A stretch of DNA of 7,177 bases from Betaproteobacteria bacterium HGW-Betaproteobacteria-8 (GTDB lineage Bacteria; Pseudomonadota; Gammaproteobacteria; Burkholderiales; Methylophilaceae): NCBI GenBank assembly GCA_002842135.1, contig PHCD01000081.1, positions 1-7,177 on the forward strand. The letters are read 5' to 3'. The number at the start of each line of letters is the position of its first letter. Positions within the stretch are counted from its first letter, which is position 1. The translations under genes were made by a program, and so were the position numbers. This document shows, piece after piece, positions 6,335 to 7,177 of this stretch. Below the pieces are notes generated by a model, which did not search any database, was not told where the DNA came from, and worked only from the letters and a program-made list of their open reading frames with translations.

Positions 6335-7177
6335 ATGAAAAAGCTTTTATCTATGATTGCACTGGTGAGCATGCTGGGTCTTAACGGCCTCAGCTTCGCA
6401 GAGGAAGTAATGCCAGTTGAAGAAACGGCACCAGCAGTCGAAATGGTGACTGAAGAAGCCGCCGTAGTTGAAGAAGTTGCAACAGAAGAAGTTGCTGTAG
6501 CCGAAGAGGCCGCCGCAGAAGAGCCAACGCTTGATACAGGCAACACTTCCTGGATGATCGTTGCAACTGTACTCGTTGTCATTATGGCAATCCCGGGCCT
6601 GGCCCTGTTCTATGGCGGTCTTGTACGCGCAAAGAACATGTTGTCAGTGCTGATGCAGGTTTTTGTAACCTTCTCACTCATCTCAGTACTCTGGGTGGTC
6701 TACGGTTACAGCCTGGCATTCAGCGATGGGGGTAGCTTGAACGGTTATGTTGGCGGACTATCTGCTGCATTCCTGGCTGGCATCACAGCTGACTCGATCA
6801 GCGGATCCATTCCAGAATACGTTTTTGTCACATTCCAACTGACTTTTGCTGCCATTACTCCTGCGCTGATTGTTGGTGCATTTGCTGAACGCATCAAGTT
6901 CTCTGCACTGTTAGCTTTTGTCGCACTCTGGGTTACCTTCGTTTATATCCCGGTTGCCCACATGGTATGGGGTGGCGGTATCCTGGCTGAACTGGGTGCC
7001 AAGGACTTTGCGGGTGGTACCGTTGTACACATCAATGCCGGTATTGCAGCACTGGTAGGTGCCATTGTCATCGGCAAGCGCATTGGCTACGGCAAAGAAG
7101 CCATGCCTCCACACAGCATGGTACTGACCATGGTTGGTGCTTCCCTGCTGTGGGCTGGTTGGTTCGGCTTCAACGTA
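6335..7177 (+). CDS. amtB: AmtB ammonium channel, N-terminal two-thirds (cut by right edge)
   Basis: Inner-membrane trimeric Amt/Rh ammonium transporter; 281 codons are present and the frame runs off the window. A signal peptide (MKKLLSM, hydrophobic core, SFA before EEV) ends near residue 22, as in E. coli AmtB. Residues 23-67 form an unusual Glu/Ala/Val segment with no Lys or Arg. Transmembrane helices start near 72 (TSWMIVATVLVVIMAIPGLA, then LFYGGLVRAKN). Pore residues, by alignment from memory with E. coli numbering, are intact: F171 (F107), W212 (W148), D224 (D160), H232 in VVHINAGIAALVG (H168) and F279 in GWFGFN (F215). The second pore His lies outside the window. AAGGGG overlaps the glnK stop and sits 6 bases before the ATG, so the genes are tightly linked and GlnK is the expected gate partner. 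Confidence 0.97.
   Translation, partial: MKKLLSMIALVSMLGLNGLSFAEEVMPVEETAPAVEMVTEEAAVVEEVATEEVAVAEEAAAEEPTLDTGNTSWMIVATVLVVIMAIPGLALFYGGLVRAKNMLSVLMQVFVTFSLISVLWVVYGYSLAFSDGGSLNGYVGGLSAAFLAGITADSISGSIPEYVFVTFQLTFAAITPALIVGAFAERIKFSALLAFVALWVTFVYIPVAHMVWGGGILAELGAKDFAGGTVVHINAGIAALVGAIVIGKRIGYGKEAMPPHSMVLTMVGASLLWAGWFGFNV
6401..6535 (+). other. Acidic Glu-Glu repeat segment in AmtB N-terminus
   Basis: Codons 23-67 of amtB encode 15 Glu and 1 Asp in 45 residues and no basic residue. Glu pairs fall at 23-24, 29-30, 40-41, 46-47, 51-52, 57-58 and 62-63, that is about every 5-6 residues, with a single E36 filling the one long gap. After signal cleavage this part would lie in the periplasm ahead of the first membrane helix. 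Both GAA and GAG are used and the DNA is not an exact tandem repeat. Confidence 0.75.

Overview
The window looks like ordinary chromosomal DNA of a Gram-negative proteobacterium, most likely a betaproteobacterium, possibly of the Methylophilaceae or Nitrosomonadales type. The grounds are the close match of MetH, ComM, UbiK and GlnK to proteobacterial family sequences, the TorF-type outer-membrane porin placed before glnK-amtB, and a sigma-54/NtrC-type control region. The taxon is an inference from gene content and remembered sequence patterns; no search was run. Six genes plus one promoter region fill almost all of the window. I see no RNA genes, insertion sequences, CRISPR or phage genes.

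Left half, all on the minus strand (read from right to left): ubiK (4858-4613), comM/yifB (4601-3102) and a ferritin-like/VIT (CCC1) membrane protein (3099-2056) are packed with gaps of 11 and 2 bases and are probably one transcript. After a 115-base gap with its own TATAAT box comes metH, cobalamin-dependent methionine synthase (1940 to beyond the left edge). About 646 of the roughly 1,230 codons usual for MetH are inside the window.

Right half, plus strand: a 259-base divergent region (4859-5117) holds a well-formed sigma-54 promoter (GG-N10-GC at 5036-5049). Upstream lie one near-perfect NtrC-type 17-mer palindrome (4924-4940) and a weaker copy three helical turns further away (4891-4907). 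A stretch with only 4 G/C in 50 bases follows the stronger site. This drives a TorF-family putative porin (5118-5909), glnK (5986-6324) and amtB (6335 to beyond the right edge).

How the parts fit: under nitrogen limitation NtrC-P and sigma-54 RNA polymerase would switch on an outer-membrane porin together with the inner-membrane ammonium channel AmtB and its PII gatekeeper GlnK. That would give a two-membrane ammonium (or small nitrogen compound) uptake set. A 13-bp hairpin between the porin and glnK may set their relative expression. AmtB also carries an unusual extended, highly acidic periplasmic N-terminus. These points are the most interesting content; the remaining genes are conserved housekeeping functions.
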